Part shown: positions 1 through 7,790 of the stretch, one piece after another | Layout of the letters: each line of letters begins with the position of its first letter | Numbering within the stretch: the first letter of the stretch is position 1 | Position numbers and translations under genes: made by a program | The notes under the pieces: generated by a model | Seen by the model: only the letters and a program-made list of their open reading frames with translations | The model's database searches: none | Told to the model about the DNA's origin: nothing | Source of the DNA: an uncultured Bacilli bacterium | GTDB taxonomy: Bacteria; Bacillota_I; Bacilli_A; RF39; UBA660 | Reading direction: 5' to 3' | Assembly: GCA_910586295.1 (NCBI GenBank) | Contig: CAJUGE010000091.1 | Span: 1-18,688 of the forward strand | DNA length: 18,688 nt

Positions 1-830
1 ATACTAATTATAGGTGTAATAATTATATCATTGTTGACATTTCACTTTTTAGGTAATAAAAAAGAAGATAGTATAAAAGATAATATAGATAGTGAAAATA
101 TATTAGCATATACGATAGATGGGACAACAGCAGTAGAAAAACCAACAAAAGAATCAGGATATATAGTAAATAAAATAGTATGTGATAATAGTTCGGATGT
201 AATGTGGGATAATGATAACTGGAAAGTAGAATTAACAGATGTTAAAGGAAAAGACAGATGTATGGTAGATTTTACAAAGGACGAAAGTAGAGCTGGCTAT
301 CGTGTAACAGTGACATCAAATATGAATAATGCATTAGATAGTTTATCGAAAGCTACTACAGAGAATGGAACAGTAATAATATATTCAACATCAACAATAA
401 AAAATGTAAGTGGATGTAATGGAAAAATAGAAGGAAATAAAGTAATAGTAAGTAATGTAACAGAAAATCAAACATGTAATATAACAATGCTCTAACTTTA
501 GCAAATGCTATAAAGGTGGCGTATCCAAAGTAGTGGAGCAAGACCAAATTTTAATGGTGCATATACGATAACAGCACTACATACAGCGACAGACTATAAT
601 GTAAGTGGAGTGGTTCTTATTCTTGATGGACAATGAGACCTATGTGGTATAATGATTCATATGTAACTTTATTTAGTGTAAATGGTTCTGGAACACCTGG
701 CAAAATTTTTGGTCAACATACTTTTTTATCAGGTTCAGTTATTCGTCCAGTAGTGTCTCTGAAATCTAGTGTACTGGTGACTGGAGGAGACGGAACAGGA
801 AGCAATCCTTATACAGTAGCATTGCCATAA
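1..830 (+). pseudogene. Decayed cell-surface protein gene, 5' end outside window
   Basis: The reading frame is open from base 1 and begins in a hydrophobic helix (LIIGVIIISLLTFHFLG), so the true start lies upstream and the visible part starts inside a signal anchor. An extracellular, Asn/Thr/Ser-rich region follows to a stop at 493-495. Homologous coding continues in other frames: LTLANAIK from 492 (frame of 492), then SSGARPNFNGAYT from 529 (frame of 529), then SGSYS-stop-WTMRPMWYNDS from 609 to the end. The tail RPVVSLKSSVLVTGG, ending at 830, is the usual C-terminus of large surface proteins I recall from uncultured low-GC gut bacteria. At least three frame changes and an internal stop (624-626) are present. 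The middle of the protein seems missing as well, because the N-terminal and C-terminal parts are joined by only about 100 bases. I call it a pseudogene with good confidence; the ligand or role is unknown. Confidence 0.75.
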
Positions 831-842
831 AAAATATAAGTC

Positions 843-894
843 GTGCCTAGTAGTATTTAAAATCGAAAAGTAGTGAGTTCGTGCTACTGGGCAC
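843..894 (+). promoter_or_regulatory. Long inverted repeat before the small regulator gene
   Basis: GTGCCTAGTAG (843-853) pairs with CTACTGGGCAC (884-894), with one T-G wobble. Pairing extends inward by three more weak pairs (854-856 with 881-883). The loop is about 24-30 bases. No T-run follows on the + strand, so this is not a standard terminator for the pseudogene upstream. It ends 12 bases before the ribosome binding site of the HTH gene at 922, so it could be an operator or a leader hairpin of that regulator. Confidence 0.5.
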
Positions 895-921
895 AATCAT
901 AAAATAAAGGAGGTTTTGAAA

Positions 922-1158
922 ATGACCGAAATAAATTTGAATGAACTAATAGGTAAAAACGTAAAAAAATATAGATTAATACATAATGCAAATGGAGGAA
1001 ATATGTCACAAAGAGAACTAGCAAGTATTATAGGAGTATCAACCTCTCTTATAGGTGCATTAGAAAGTAAAAAGAATAATCAAGGAGTAAGTTTATATAA
1101 CTTATACAAAATAAGTGAAGCATTAAATGTACCTATGTATAAATTTTTTGAACAATAA
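922..1158 (+). CDS. Small XRE-family (Cro/CI-like) DNA-binding protein
   Basis: A 78-residue protein that is essentially one helix-turn-helix domain. Residues about 30-50 carry the family core (SQRELASIIGVSTSLIGALE), followed by the helix 4-5 region ending LYKISEALNVPMYKFFEQ. This is the usual size for a stand-alone Cro/CI-type repressor. ATG 922 is chosen because AAAGGAGG (906-913) sits 8 bases before it; the in-frame TTG at 916 is only 2 bases from that site. It presumably binds DNA as a dimer and may act on its own leader, where an inverted repeat (843-894) lies, or on neighbouring genes. It ends at a hairpin terminator, so it is probably transcribed alone. Targets are unknown. Confidence 0.85.
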   Translation: MTEINLNELIGKNVKKYRLIHNANGGNMSQRELASIIGVSTSLIGALESKKNNQGVSLYNLYKISEALNVPMYKFFEQ

Positions 1159-1181
1159 GTGCAAGCATCCCTTGCGCTTTT
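1159..1181 (+). terminator. Rho-independent terminator after small HTH gene
   Basis: Stem GTGCAAG (1159-1165) pairs with CTTGCGC (1171-1177) through one wobble, with a 5-base loop, followed directly by TTTT. It starts immediately after the TAA stop. The T tract is short, so efficiency may be modest. Confidence 0.65.
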
Positions 1182-1239
1182 AATATCCCATTATGCAAAC
1201 AGAGGTTGCTAAAAAAATAAAACTGCTAGTCATAGTTAT

Positions 1240-1268
1240 TTGAAATAAATATCTTGCCACTGTATAAT
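1240..1268 (+). promoter_or_regulatory. Sigma-A promoter of membrane HTH gene
   Basis: TTGAAA (1240-1245) and TATAAT (1263-1268) are separated by exactly 17 bases. The predicted start near 1275 leaves a short leader with GGAGGTG (1283-1289) before ATG 1296. Confidence 0.8.
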
Positions 1269-1295
1269 TATACTCATACATTGGAGGTGTATATA

Positions 1296-2180
1296 ATGAA
1301 TTTTGGTGAAAACCTACAAAACTTAAGAAAGATGTCCCACATATCACAAGAAGAATTAGCAGAAAAATTAAATGTATCAAGACAAGCAATATCCAAATGG
1401 GAAAGTAATGACTGCTATCCAGAAACAGAAAAACTAATAAAAATATGTGAAATATTTAACTGTAGTATGGATACTATTATTAAAGGAAGAGTACAAAAGA
1501 AAAATGAAACAACAAAAACATCCTATGAAAAAATAATGAACAAGTTTTCCAAAGGAATCGCACTAGGAGTTTTCCTAATATTACTTGGAACAACTTTTCT
1601 ACTAGGAATAATATCTAGAAGTACTGACGAAAAAAACATAATTACAGGAGTTATAATTTTACTAATATTTGTACTCTTTACAATACCTATATTCATAATA
1701 AGAGGTTTAGAAATTGAAACATTCAAAAGAAAAAATCCTTTACTAGAAAACTTTTATACAAGTGAAGAAATAGATAAATATGATAAAGTTTTTTCTAAAG
1801 CACTAGTAATCTCTATTAGTATAATAATTTTAGGAGTAATAGTTTTCATGGCTCTATATGGATTTAAAATATTTAACGGTAACGTAATAATGCAAGTATC
1901 AATATTAATGATATTTATAACAATATCTACTCCAATTTTAGTTTATCATGGCATTCAAAAAGACAAGTATGACATAGAAAAACATAACAAAGCAAATAAT
2001 TATATTAAAGAAAACGAAGAACTACTAGGAAAAATAAGTGGAGTAATTATGATTATGGCAACTATTATATATTTCATATTAGGGTTCATCTGGAACTTAT
2101 GGAAATATAACTGGCTTATATATCCAATATGTGGGATGATATGTGGCATATTTGCAATCATATTACAGAAAGAAAAATAA
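1296..2180 (+). CDS. XRE-family regulator fused to six-helix membrane domain
   Basis: A 294-residue protein with two parts. Residues 4-62 form a Cro/CI-type HTH of the 'SRQAISKWES' subgroup common in Bacillota, where recognition-helix residues S29-W35 fit the consensus. After a charged linker come six hydrophobic helices at about 87-106, 116-136, 168-190, 199-217, 246-266 and 273-291. HTH-plus-membrane proteins of this kind are thought to be membrane-tethered transcription regulators, possibly sensing envelope or membrane state; that role is inference here. ATG 1296 is preferred over an in-frame start at 1254 because GGAGGTG lies 6-7 bases before it and the 1254 start would precede the promoter's -10 box. 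It has its own promoter and a weak terminator, so it is likely monocistronic. DNA targets cannot be told from sequence. Confidence 0.85.
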   Translation: MNFGENLQNLRKMSHISQEELAEKLNVSRQAISKWESNDCYPETEKLIKICEIFNCSMDTIIKGRVQKKNETTKTSYEKIMNKFSKGIALGVFLILLGTTFLLGIISRSTDEKNIITGVIILLIFVLFTIPIFIIRGLEIETFKRKNPLLENFYTSEEIDKYDKVFSKALVISISIIILGVIVFMALYGFKIFNGNVIMQVSILMIFITISTPILVYHGIQKDKYDIEKHNKANNYIKENEELLGKISGVIMIMATIIYFILGFIWNLWKYNWLIYPICGMICGIFAIILQKEK

Positions 2181-2200
2181 ATCAAAAGATTTGTTTTTTT
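2179..2200 (+). terminator. Weak intrinsic terminator after membrane HTH gene
   Basis: AAATC (2179-2183) pairs with GATTT (2188-2192) around an AAAA loop, followed by G and seven T residues (2194-2200). The stem is short and AU-rich, so read-through into the next gene is likely. Confidence 0.45.
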
Positions 2201-2202
2201 CA

Positions 2203-2211
2203 TGTTATAAT
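2203..2211 (+). promoter_or_regulatory. Extended -10 promoter of SanA-like gene
   Basis: TG-T-TATAAT (2203-2211) is a perfect extended -10 element; no -35 is seen at the right distance. The predicted start (about 2218) would coincide with the ribosome binding site, leaving a leader of roughly a dozen bases, so transcription may also come from upstream. Confidence 0.45.
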
Positions 2212-2229
2212 ATCTGTAGGTGAAGAAAA

Positions 2230-2916
2230 TTGAAAAAACTAATTAAATATCTAATAACTCTATTTCTATTAGGAATAATTATAATATGTTTATTAAGTTT
2301 ATATGTTAAGTTAAGCACTAAAAATGATATACTAGAACTAAAAGACCTAAAGAAAATAGAAGACATAGATTGCATACTTGTTTTAGGTGCAGGTGTTAAA
2401 GGCGATGAACCTAGTCCAATGTTAAAAGATAGACTAGATGCTTCTCTAAAATTATATAACAAAAATATAGCCCCTAAAATAATAATGTCTGGAGACCATG
2501 GACAAGACAACTATAATGAAGTAAGTGTAATGAAAACATATGCAGTTGACTCTGAAGTCCCATCAGAAAATGTATTTATGGACCATGCAGGATTCTCAAC
2601 CTACGATAGTATCTACCGTGCAAAAGAAATATTTGGATCCAAAAAGATAGTTATAGTAACCCAAGAATATCATCTCTATCGTGCATTATATATTGCTAAA
2701 TCTTTAGGCTTAGAAGCATATGGTTACTCTGCAACAACTAAAAAATATCCAGGAGACTTAAAAAGAGAAATAAGAGAAATACTAGCTAGAGACAAAGATA
2801 TAATTAAATCAATAATAAAACCTGAACCTACTTACCTAGGAAAAACAATACCAGTAAGTGGAGATGGAAACATAACAAACGATGAAAGTTTTAAAGGAGA
2901 GGTAAATGAAAGTTGA
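2230..2916 (+). CDS. SanA/YdcF-like DUF218 membrane protein
   Basis: A 228-residue protein with one N-terminal membrane helix (about 6-26) and a DUF218 domain from about 46 to 195. Family landmarks are seen in order: ILVLGAGVKGDEPSPML (49-65) with a following RLD, SGDHGQDNYNE (87-97), a DHAGFSTYDS segment (118-127), and VIVTQEYHLYRALYIA (141-156). E. coli SanA, a family member, is linked to the cell-envelope barrier and vancomycin exclusion; the biochemical reaction of the family is not settled. The topology suggests the domain is outside the membrane. It starts with TTG 2230, with AGGTGA (2218-2223) as ribosome binding site. It heads a tight operon: its last 11 bases overlap the GNAT gene, and a phosphoesterase gene follows. 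Recognition of the family is firm; the role is inferred. Confidence 0.88.
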   Translation: MKKLIKYLITLFLLGIIIICLLSLYVKLSTKNDILELKDLKKIEDIDCILVLGAGVKGDEPSPMLKDRLDASLKLYNKNIAPKIIMSGDHGQDNYNEVSVMKTYAVDSEVPSENVFMDHAGFSTYDSIYRAKEIFGSKKIVIVTQEYHLYRALYIAKSLGLEAYGYSATTKKYPGDLKREIREILARDKDIIKSIIKPEPTYLGKTIPVSGDGNITNDESFKGEVNES

Positions 2917-3358
2917 AATAAGAAAAGCTAAGTTAGATGACTGTGTTATAGTAGATGAATTACTAACAAAATTAATATTAGATGAAAAACAATATGATAA
3001 CAACATAGACGAAAACTTCAAAGTATCATCATATTACCAAAATTATTACGACAAAGAAACTGACTGCTTATTAGTAGGCGTAATAGATGATAAAATTATA
3101 GGATACATATATGGATATATCAAAGATGATGCAAATATCATAAATAAAGAAGCAAAACTAGACGCACTATATGTTGAAGAAGATTATAGACACCAAGGCA
3201 TAGCCCAAAGTCTAATTGATTCTTTTCTAAACTACTGCAAAGAAAAAGAAGTAAAAATTGTAGAAGTAAACGCTTGCAGTGAAAACATACATGCTATTAA
3301 TCTTTATAAGAAAAACAATTTTCAAACAACAAAAATAACAATGAAACAAGAAATATAA
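2906..3358 (+). CDS. GNAT-family N-acetyltransferase
   Basis: A 150-residue protein of typical GNAT length. The acetyl-CoA pyrophosphate-binding motif A is seen as LYVEEDYRHQGIAQSLI (88-104), with the R/Q-x-x-G-x-A signature at R95-A100. Motif B follows as NACSENIHAINLYKKNNF (122-139), including the Asn and Tyr positions common in RimI-type members. It transfers an acetyl group from acetyl-CoA to an amine; the substrate cannot be told. The start ATG 2906 lies inside the end of the SanA-like gene (TGA 2914-2916), with AAAGGAGAGG just before it, so translation is probably coupled. The following gene begins 12 bases later. Confidence 0.9.
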   Translation: MKVEIRKAKLDDCVIVDELLTKLILDEKQYDNNIDENFKVSSYYQNYYDKETDCLLVGVIDDKIIGYIYGYIKDDANIINKEAKLDALYVEEDYRHQGIAQSLIDSFLNYCKEKEVKIVEVNACSENIHAINLYKKNNFQTTKITMKQEI

Positions 3359-3370
3359 CAGGAGTAAAAT

Positions 3371-5392
3371 ATGACCATAGAAAACATAGTAAACGAACTT
3401 TTATCCAAAATTCCATACTCAAAAAAATATCAAAAAGTAAGAAGTAAAATCCAAACTTCACTAGAAGAAAAATATAACGAATACATAAAAGAAAATGATA
3501 ACTTAACATCGATAACTAAGATACTAGAAAAATATGGAACTATAGAAGCATCAGGCTTACTAGCAGGCTACAAATTAGAAGAAATCAAATCCTGGAAACA
3601 AGATGAAAACATAACAGATTATAAAACATTCAAAACTACATTTAAAAAAGAGAAAAGAAAAATAATAGCATTTAGTATAAGTACAGTATTAACAATATCT
3701 TACATAATTACTGCTTTAGTATACTTCTCTCCCTTTAACTTAATATTTGCAAGTATCCCTTTTTTAATTTCTTTATTATTATTAATTGGTATAAGAAAAT
3801 ATGAAAAGAAAAATTACAACTACTCTTTTGAAACATTCGATGAAATACAAAACATAGAAGACAAATATCACAAAAAAACAATTAATTCTATATTACTTGG
3901 AATATCCTTACTAAGCATAACTGTTTCAATTATATTAAGCACAAACTTTAGACTTACAGAAATACTAAGTAGAATAATGTCAAACATCATAGTCTTTGAA
4001 ATAATTCTTGTATGTATATTTAAAAACATAATAATTAATCATAACTTAAAGCAGAAAATAGAAAGTATATATCAAAGTAAATACAAGAGTCAAATAACTA
4101 AGGTAAGTATTTTATCATTTATTTATTGGATTATATCTGCTATTGTAACATTTCTAATATTTAGTAAATATAAATTAATATCTCTATTAGTATTTACGGG
4201 TATATTTTATATAATTTATTTATTCTATATCTTTAAAATAAGAAAAAGTATAGTAAGAAAGAACATAACATTAAACAAAAAAAGAATACTATTATTAACT
4301 TTATTGATATTTACTTTTGCTTTCTATCAAATAATGAAACTGGACTCTTGGATATTACAACCATTTATAAATGCAATTAAGACTGTAGAAATTGATAAAG
4401 ATTATATTGAATATAATGATGAAACTGGAGTATATACTATAACTACAGACAAAGATGAATTTAAAATCTTGCAACTTACTGATATACATTTAGGCGGAAG
4501 TTTTTTCTCATCTAACACTGATGCAAGATCTCTAGTCGCAGTCTATAATTTAATTGAATACACAAAACCAGATTTAGTTATTGTTACTGGAGATTTAGTA
4601 TTCCCATTAGGAGTAATGTCACTATCATTTAACAACAGTGCACCCCTAATTCAATTCGCTTCTTTCATGAGAAATATTGGTATCCCTTGGGCATTTGCTT
4701 ACGGTAATCATGATACTGAATCTTTAGCCATACTAACTGAAAAAGAAGTAGATGAACTATTTACAGCATTCTCATTCAAAACTTCAAAAAACTTATTATA
4801 TCCTTACACTCAGCCAAATATAACTGGAAGAAACAATCAGTTAATTGAAGTTAGAAAAGAAAATGGAGAAATATTACAAGCATTATTTATTCTAGATTCT
4901 AATTCTTACTATGAAGATATTATGAATAATTATGATTATATACATGATGACCAAGTAAAATGGTATGAAGAAAAAGTTTTGGAATTATCAAAACAAGAAG
5001 GAAAAACAATACCTTCAATGCTATTCTTTCATATGCCGCTAAATGAATATCAAACTGCATATGACTTATACAAGCAAAAAAGTGAAGAAGTTACTTATCA
5101 CTACGGAGTAGTAGGAGAAGAAAACGAAGCAATATGTGACTCTAAATATCACAGTAAACTATTTGAAACAGCTGTCTCACTTGGAAGTACAAAAGCAATG
5201 TTCTGTGGACACGACCACTTAAACAACGTATCACTTACATATAAAGGTGTAAGATTAACTTATGGTCTTAGCATAGACTACCTAGCATATCCAGGGATAG
5301 ATAAACTAGATGCCCAAAGGGGTGGAACTCTAATAACTATATATAATGATAGTAGTTTTGATATAACCCCAATAAAATTAAAAGATATCTAA
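3371..5392 (+). CDS. Seven-helix membrane protein with C-terminal calcineurin-like phosphoesterase
   Basis: A 673-residue protein in three parts. Residues 1-75 are a small helical region resembling the HAAS/DUF1700 domains of membrane-linked regulators (weak, by eye). About seven hydrophobic helices follow at 98-118, 122-141, 172-190, 203-222, 245-264, 268-290 and 304-321. Residues 365-660 form a metallophosphoesterase of the Dcr2/purple-acid-phosphatase-like kind, with all five motifs: D371-x-H373, GD408LV, GN446HD448, H554 and GHDH (613-616). These residues bind a two-metal centre that hydrolyses phosphate esters. An odd helix count after a cytoplasmic N-terminus would put the enzyme outside the cell. 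The sequence around 340-363 (DYIEYNDETGVYTITTDKDEFKI in part) is the usual lead-in to such domains. It is last in the SanA-GNAT operon, with an AGGAG site before ATG 3371. Substrate is unknown; envelope phospho-compounds are a guess. Confidence 0.87.
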   Translation: MTIENIVNELLSKIPYSKKYQKVRSKIQTSLEEKYNEYIKENDNLTSITKILEKYGTIEASGLLAGYKLEEIKSWKQDENITDYKTFKTTFKKEKRKIIAFSISTVLTISYIITALVYFSPFNLIFASIPFLISLLLLIGIRKYEKKNYNYSFETFDEIQNIEDKYHKKTINSILLGISLLSITVSIILSTNFRLTEILSRIMSNIIVFEIILVCIFKNIIINHNLKQKIESIYQSKYKSQITKVSILSFIYWIISAIVTFLIFSKYKLISLLVFTGIFYIIYLFYIFKIRKSIVRKNITLNKKRILLLTLLIFTFAFYQIMKLDSWILQPFINAIKTVEIDKDYIEYNDETGVYTITTDKDEFKILQLTDIHLGGSFFSSNTDARSLVAVYNLIEYTKPDLVIVTGDLVFPLGVMSLSFNNSAPLIQFASFMRNIGIPWAFAYGNHDTESLAILTEKEVDELFTAFSFKTSKNLLYPYTQPNITGRNNQLIEVRKENGEILQALFILDSNSYYEDIMNNYDYIHDDQVKWYEEKVLELSKQEGKTIPSMLFFHMPLNEYQTAYDLYKQKSEEVTYHYGVVGEENEAICDSKYHSKLFETAVSLGSTKAMFCGHDHLNNVSLTYKGVRLTYGLSIDYLAYPGIDKLDAQRGGTLITIYNDSSFDITPIKLKDI

Positions 5393-5442
5393 AAACGTAC
5401 AAAACGCACGAAAATAACATAAAAAAACGTACATTTTGTATG
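5391..5442 (+). repeat. Short direct repeats and small hairpin after phosphoesterase gene
   Basis: AAAAACGTACA occurs at 5391-5401 and again at 5423-5433. The second copy forms a 6-bp hairpin, CGTACA (5428-5433) with TGTATG (5437-5442). No T-run follows, so it is not a convincing terminator. The rest of the 5393-5573 gap holds the phased repeats and promoter listed separately. Confidence 0.4.
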
Positions 5443-5493
5443 AAAAACACACTTTTATTGTAACAATAGAAAATATGGTGCATTAAAGTATAT

Positions 5494-5526
5494 TCTATGC
5501 AAGTCTTATGCAGGTTTTATGTAGGT
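5494..5526 (+). promoter_or_regulatory. Three 11-bp phased repeats upstream of fic promoter
   Basis: TCTATGCAAGT (5494-5504), CTTATGCAGGT (5505-5515) and TTTATGTAGGT (5516-5526) are three head-to-tail copies of one 11-bp unit with core TATGYARGT. They end 4 bases before the -35 box. A period of about one helical turn puts all copies on one face of the DNA, as expected for a cooperative activator or repressor. Confidence 0.55.
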
Positions 5527-5530
5527 TATA

Positions 5531-5559
5531 TTGCATTATTATTAAAAAAATAGTACAAT
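5531..5559 (+). promoter_or_regulatory. Sigma-A promoter of fic-family gene
   Basis: TTGCAT (5531-5536) and TACAAT (5554-5559) with a 17-base spacer. The predicted start is near 5566, just before the ribosome binding site GAGGTGA (5574-5580). Confidence 0.7.
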
Positions 5560-5585
5560 ATTAATAGAAAACTGAGGTGATTCCT

Positions 5586-6575
5586 ATGTCTAAGTATATT
5601 CCTCCTTTTGATATTACACCAGAAATGCTATCAAGAGCAACTATAATAACTGAAAAACTAACAAGATTAGATTATTCAATATTAAATAAAAAGCCATATT
5701 TAAGAAAGCAAACTAAAATTAATTCAGTTCATTCTTCATTAGCAATAGAAAATAACGGACTCACTGTAGAACAAGTTAAAGATGTTATTAATGGTAAACT
5801 TGTATATGGACCAAAAAAAGATATTCAAGAAGTAAAAAATGCTTATAAAGCCTATGATATGATTAAAGATATTAATCCATATTCTATCGAAGATTTAAAG
5901 AAAGTTCATGGTGTGATGACTTATTTAACTGTTGATGAACCTGGCGAATTTAGAAAAGGTGACGAAGGAGTATTTGATGGGAATAATTGTATCTTTATAT
6001 GCCCACCACCAGATAGAGTTAATATTCTTATGAATGACTTATTCTCTTGGATGATAGAAAATAAGGATAAACTCCATCCATTAATCCTATCATGTGTTTT
6101 TCATTATGAATTTGTATTTATTCATCCCTTCTCTGATGGAAATGGTAGAACTGTAAGATTATGGCAAAATATATTACTTTATAATTGGAAAAAATCTTTT
6201 GAATATTTGCCTATTGAATCCCAAATATATAAATATCAAAATGAGTACTATAAAGCCATTGATAATTGTAATACAAAAGGCACTTCAACTGAGTTTATTG
6301 AATTTATGCTTAAGATGATTGATGCAACAATAGACGAAACTCTTGCTACTCCTATTACACCAATTACACAAGAAACACTAAATATAAACAAATTACTTGA
6401 TGTTATGGAAAAAAATAAACCTTTATCTGCATGTGAACTAATGGAAAAACTTAATATTAAATCAAGAGACACTTTAAGAAATCAATATCTAAATCCTGCT
6501 ATCGAACATGACTTAGTAAAACTTACTATTCCAGACAAACCAACAAGCAGTAAACAAACATATTACAAAGATTAA
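5586..6575 (+). CDS. Fic-family AMPylase-type protein with N-terminal inhibitory motif
   Basis: A 329-residue Fic protein of the DUF4172/SoFic-like architecture. The catalytic motif H180-PFSDGNGR-TVR191 is complete. The upstream flap region (GEFRKGDEGVF, 120-130) is also present. The N-terminal helix carries the inhibitory signature S51-LAI-E55-N56, fitting (S/T)xxxE(G/N), so this is a class II, self-inhibited Fic. Such enzymes transfer AMP, or sometimes another nucleotide moiety, from NTP to hydroxyls of target proteins; the target is unknown. Residues about 265-329 look like a winged-helix domain, as in many SoFic-type proteins. ATG 5586 is chosen because GAGGTGA (5574-5580) lies 5 bases before it; the in-frame GTG 5577 is inside that site. 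It is monocistronic, with its own promoter and terminator. Codon choice shows more ATT/TTT than the genes on either side, a mild hint of transfer. Confidence 0.92.
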   Translation: MSKYIPPFDITPEMLSRATIITEKLTRLDYSILNKKPYLRKQTKINSVHSSLAIENNGLTVEQVKDVINGKLVYGPKKDIQEVKNAYKAYDMIKDINPYSIEDLKKVHGVMTYLTVDEPGEFRKGDEGVFDGNNCIFICPPPDRVNILMNDLFSWMIENKDKLHPLILSCVFHYEFVFIHPFSDGNGRTVRLWQNILLYNWKKSFEYLPIESQIYKYQNEYYKAIDNCNTKGTSTEFIEFMLKMIDATIDETLATPITPITQETLNINKLLDVMEKNKPLSACELMEKLNIKSRDTLRNQYLNPAIEHDLVKLTIPDKPTSSKQTYYKD

Positions 6576-6594
6576 GAACTTTTATAGTTCTTTT
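6574..6594 (+). terminator. Terminator overlapping fic stop codon
   Basis: AAGAACT (6574-6580) pairs perfectly with AGTTCTT (6586-6592) around TTTAT, and the 3' arm merges into a T-run (6591-6594). The stem starts within the TAA stop (6573-6575). Confidence 0.75.
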
Positions 6595-6597
6595 AAC

Positions 6598-6628
6598 TTG
6601 ACTTAAAGTCCACTCTAAATGTTAAAAT
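6598..6628 (+). promoter_or_regulatory. Promoter of MBL-fold hydrolase gene
   Basis: TTGACT (6598-6603) is followed by an extended -10, TG-T-TAAAAT (6620-6628). The spacer is 19 bases, longer than ideal, but the TG element compensates. It sits between the fic terminator and the AGGTGA site (6638-6643) of the next gene. Confidence 0.5.
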
Positions 6629-6647
6629 ATAATTAAGTAGGTGACAC

Positions 6648-7757
6648 ATGAAAAGAAAAATATTAAAAGTACTAAAAATAATTATTATAGTAATACTAGT
6701 GATTATACTTATAGTCTATTTATTCTTACATCTCTGGCCATCTATTGGTGGAAGAACCAATAAGTCTGACTGGAAACTTTATGAAAGTCGTGCTACCAAC
6801 TTTGAAAATGGACGCTTCAAAAACGAGCATGACGTAGAATTTATGACAGAAGGAGAAAACACAGATTTTGTATCATCAAAAGATAAAACGCCAGAAGAAA
6901 TAATAGAATCTGTTTCACCATCATTAATAGAAAATCTTCAAGATACAGACTTAACAATAACTTGGTTAGGACACTCTAGTTTACTAATTCAAATGAGTAA
7001 ACTAAATATACTAATTGATCCAGTATTTAGTGACTACACTTCTCCAGTAAAATATTTTGGACCAAAAAGATTTTCTACACTTCCAATAGAATTAAAAAAT
7101 CTCCCTAAAATAGACGCTGTTTTAATCACACATGACCACTATGACCATCTTGACTACGAAACAATAAAATACTTAAGTGATAAAGTAGATAAATTTATAG
7201 TACCACTAGGAGTAGAAAAACACTTAATTAGATGGAAAGTTAGTAAAGAGAAAATAGAATCACTAGCATGGTGGGAAGAAACAAAAATAAATGATTTACT
7301 TATCGGATGTACTCCAGCACAGCACTTTTCTGGAAGAGGCTTATTTAACAGAAACGAAACACTCTGGGCTTCTTATGTTTTAAAAAATGATACTTATCAA
7401 ATATTTGAAAGTGGAGATACAGGATACAATACACACTTTAATAAAATTTTTGAAAAATATGGTGCTTTCGACCTAGCACTCCTAGAAAACGGTCAATATG
7501 ATGCTGCCTGGTCAAACATCCATATGAAACCAGAACAAAGTGTACAAGCAGGTATAGACTTACACGCGAGTCTACTAATGCCAATCCACTGGGGAACATT
7601 TAGTATATCACGCCACGGCTGGGATGATTCGCCAGAAAGATTTACTTCATATGCAGAAAAGCAAAATGTAGAAACATTAACGCCAAAAATAGGACAGACA
7701 ATAAATTATGAAGACTACACAAATTATAAAGAAAAATGGTGGCAAAATATAAAGTAA
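6648..7757 (+). CDS. Membrane-anchored metallo-beta-lactamase-fold hydrolase (NAPE-PLD/UlaG-like)
   Basis: A 369-residue protein with an N-terminal membrane helix (about 8-28) and an MBL-fold domain from about 100. Metal ligands are seen in the expected order: H162-D-H164-Y-D166-H167, H226 in PAQHFSGRG, D257 in SGDTGY, and H314 in PIHWGTF. The start of the fold, TITWLGHSSLLIQ (103-115) with ILIDPVFS (121-128), is that of the RomA/YtnP and NAPE-phospholipase D branch. Members hydrolyse phosphodiester or ester bonds; NAPE-PLD acts on phospholipids, and a membrane anchor suits a lipid-like substrate, but the actual substrate is unknown. AGGTGA (6638-6643) precedes ATG 6648. It is followed at 78 bases by a C39-like peptidase gene, which may be co-transcribed because no clear T-tailed terminator lies between. 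Confidence 0.9.
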   Translation: MKRKILKVLKIIIIVILVIILIVYLFLHLWPSIGGRTNKSDWKLYESRATNFENGRFKNEHDVEFMTEGENTDFVSSKDKTPEEIIESVSPSLIENLQDTDLTITWLGHSSLLIQMSKLNILIDPVFSDYTSPVKYFGPKRFSTLPIELKNLPKIDAVLITHDHYDHLDYETIKYLSDKVDKFIVPLGVEKHLIRWKVSKEKIESLAWWEETKINDLLIGCTPAQHFSGRGLFNRNETLWASYVLKNDTYQIFESGDTGYNTHFNKIFEKYGAFDLALLENGQYDAAWSNIHMKPEQSVQAGIDLHASLLMPIHWGTFSISRHGWDDSPERFTSYAEKQNVETLTPKIGQTINYEDYTNYKEKWWQNIK

Positions 7758-7790
7758 AGACATAGTAAAATCCAATTTATATTATAGAAA

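Noticed and set aside
609..640. UGA read as Trp (Mycoplasma-type code), suggested by a TGA next to TGG at 624-629
   Set aside because: Many intact genes here use TGG for Trp, and TGA closes the gene at 2914-2916; the TGA lies in an already frameshifted pseudogene.
633..830. Stand-alone 65-residue gene
   Set aside because: It has no ribosome binding site and encodes only the C-terminal end of a surface-protein family; it is part of the pseudogene.
5494..5526. CRISPR-like array
   Set aside because: The 11-bp units are directly adjacent without spacers and sit just before a promoter.
5577..5585. GTG 5577 as start of the Fic gene
   Set aside because: That GTG is part of the GAGGTGA ribosome binding site serving ATG 5586.
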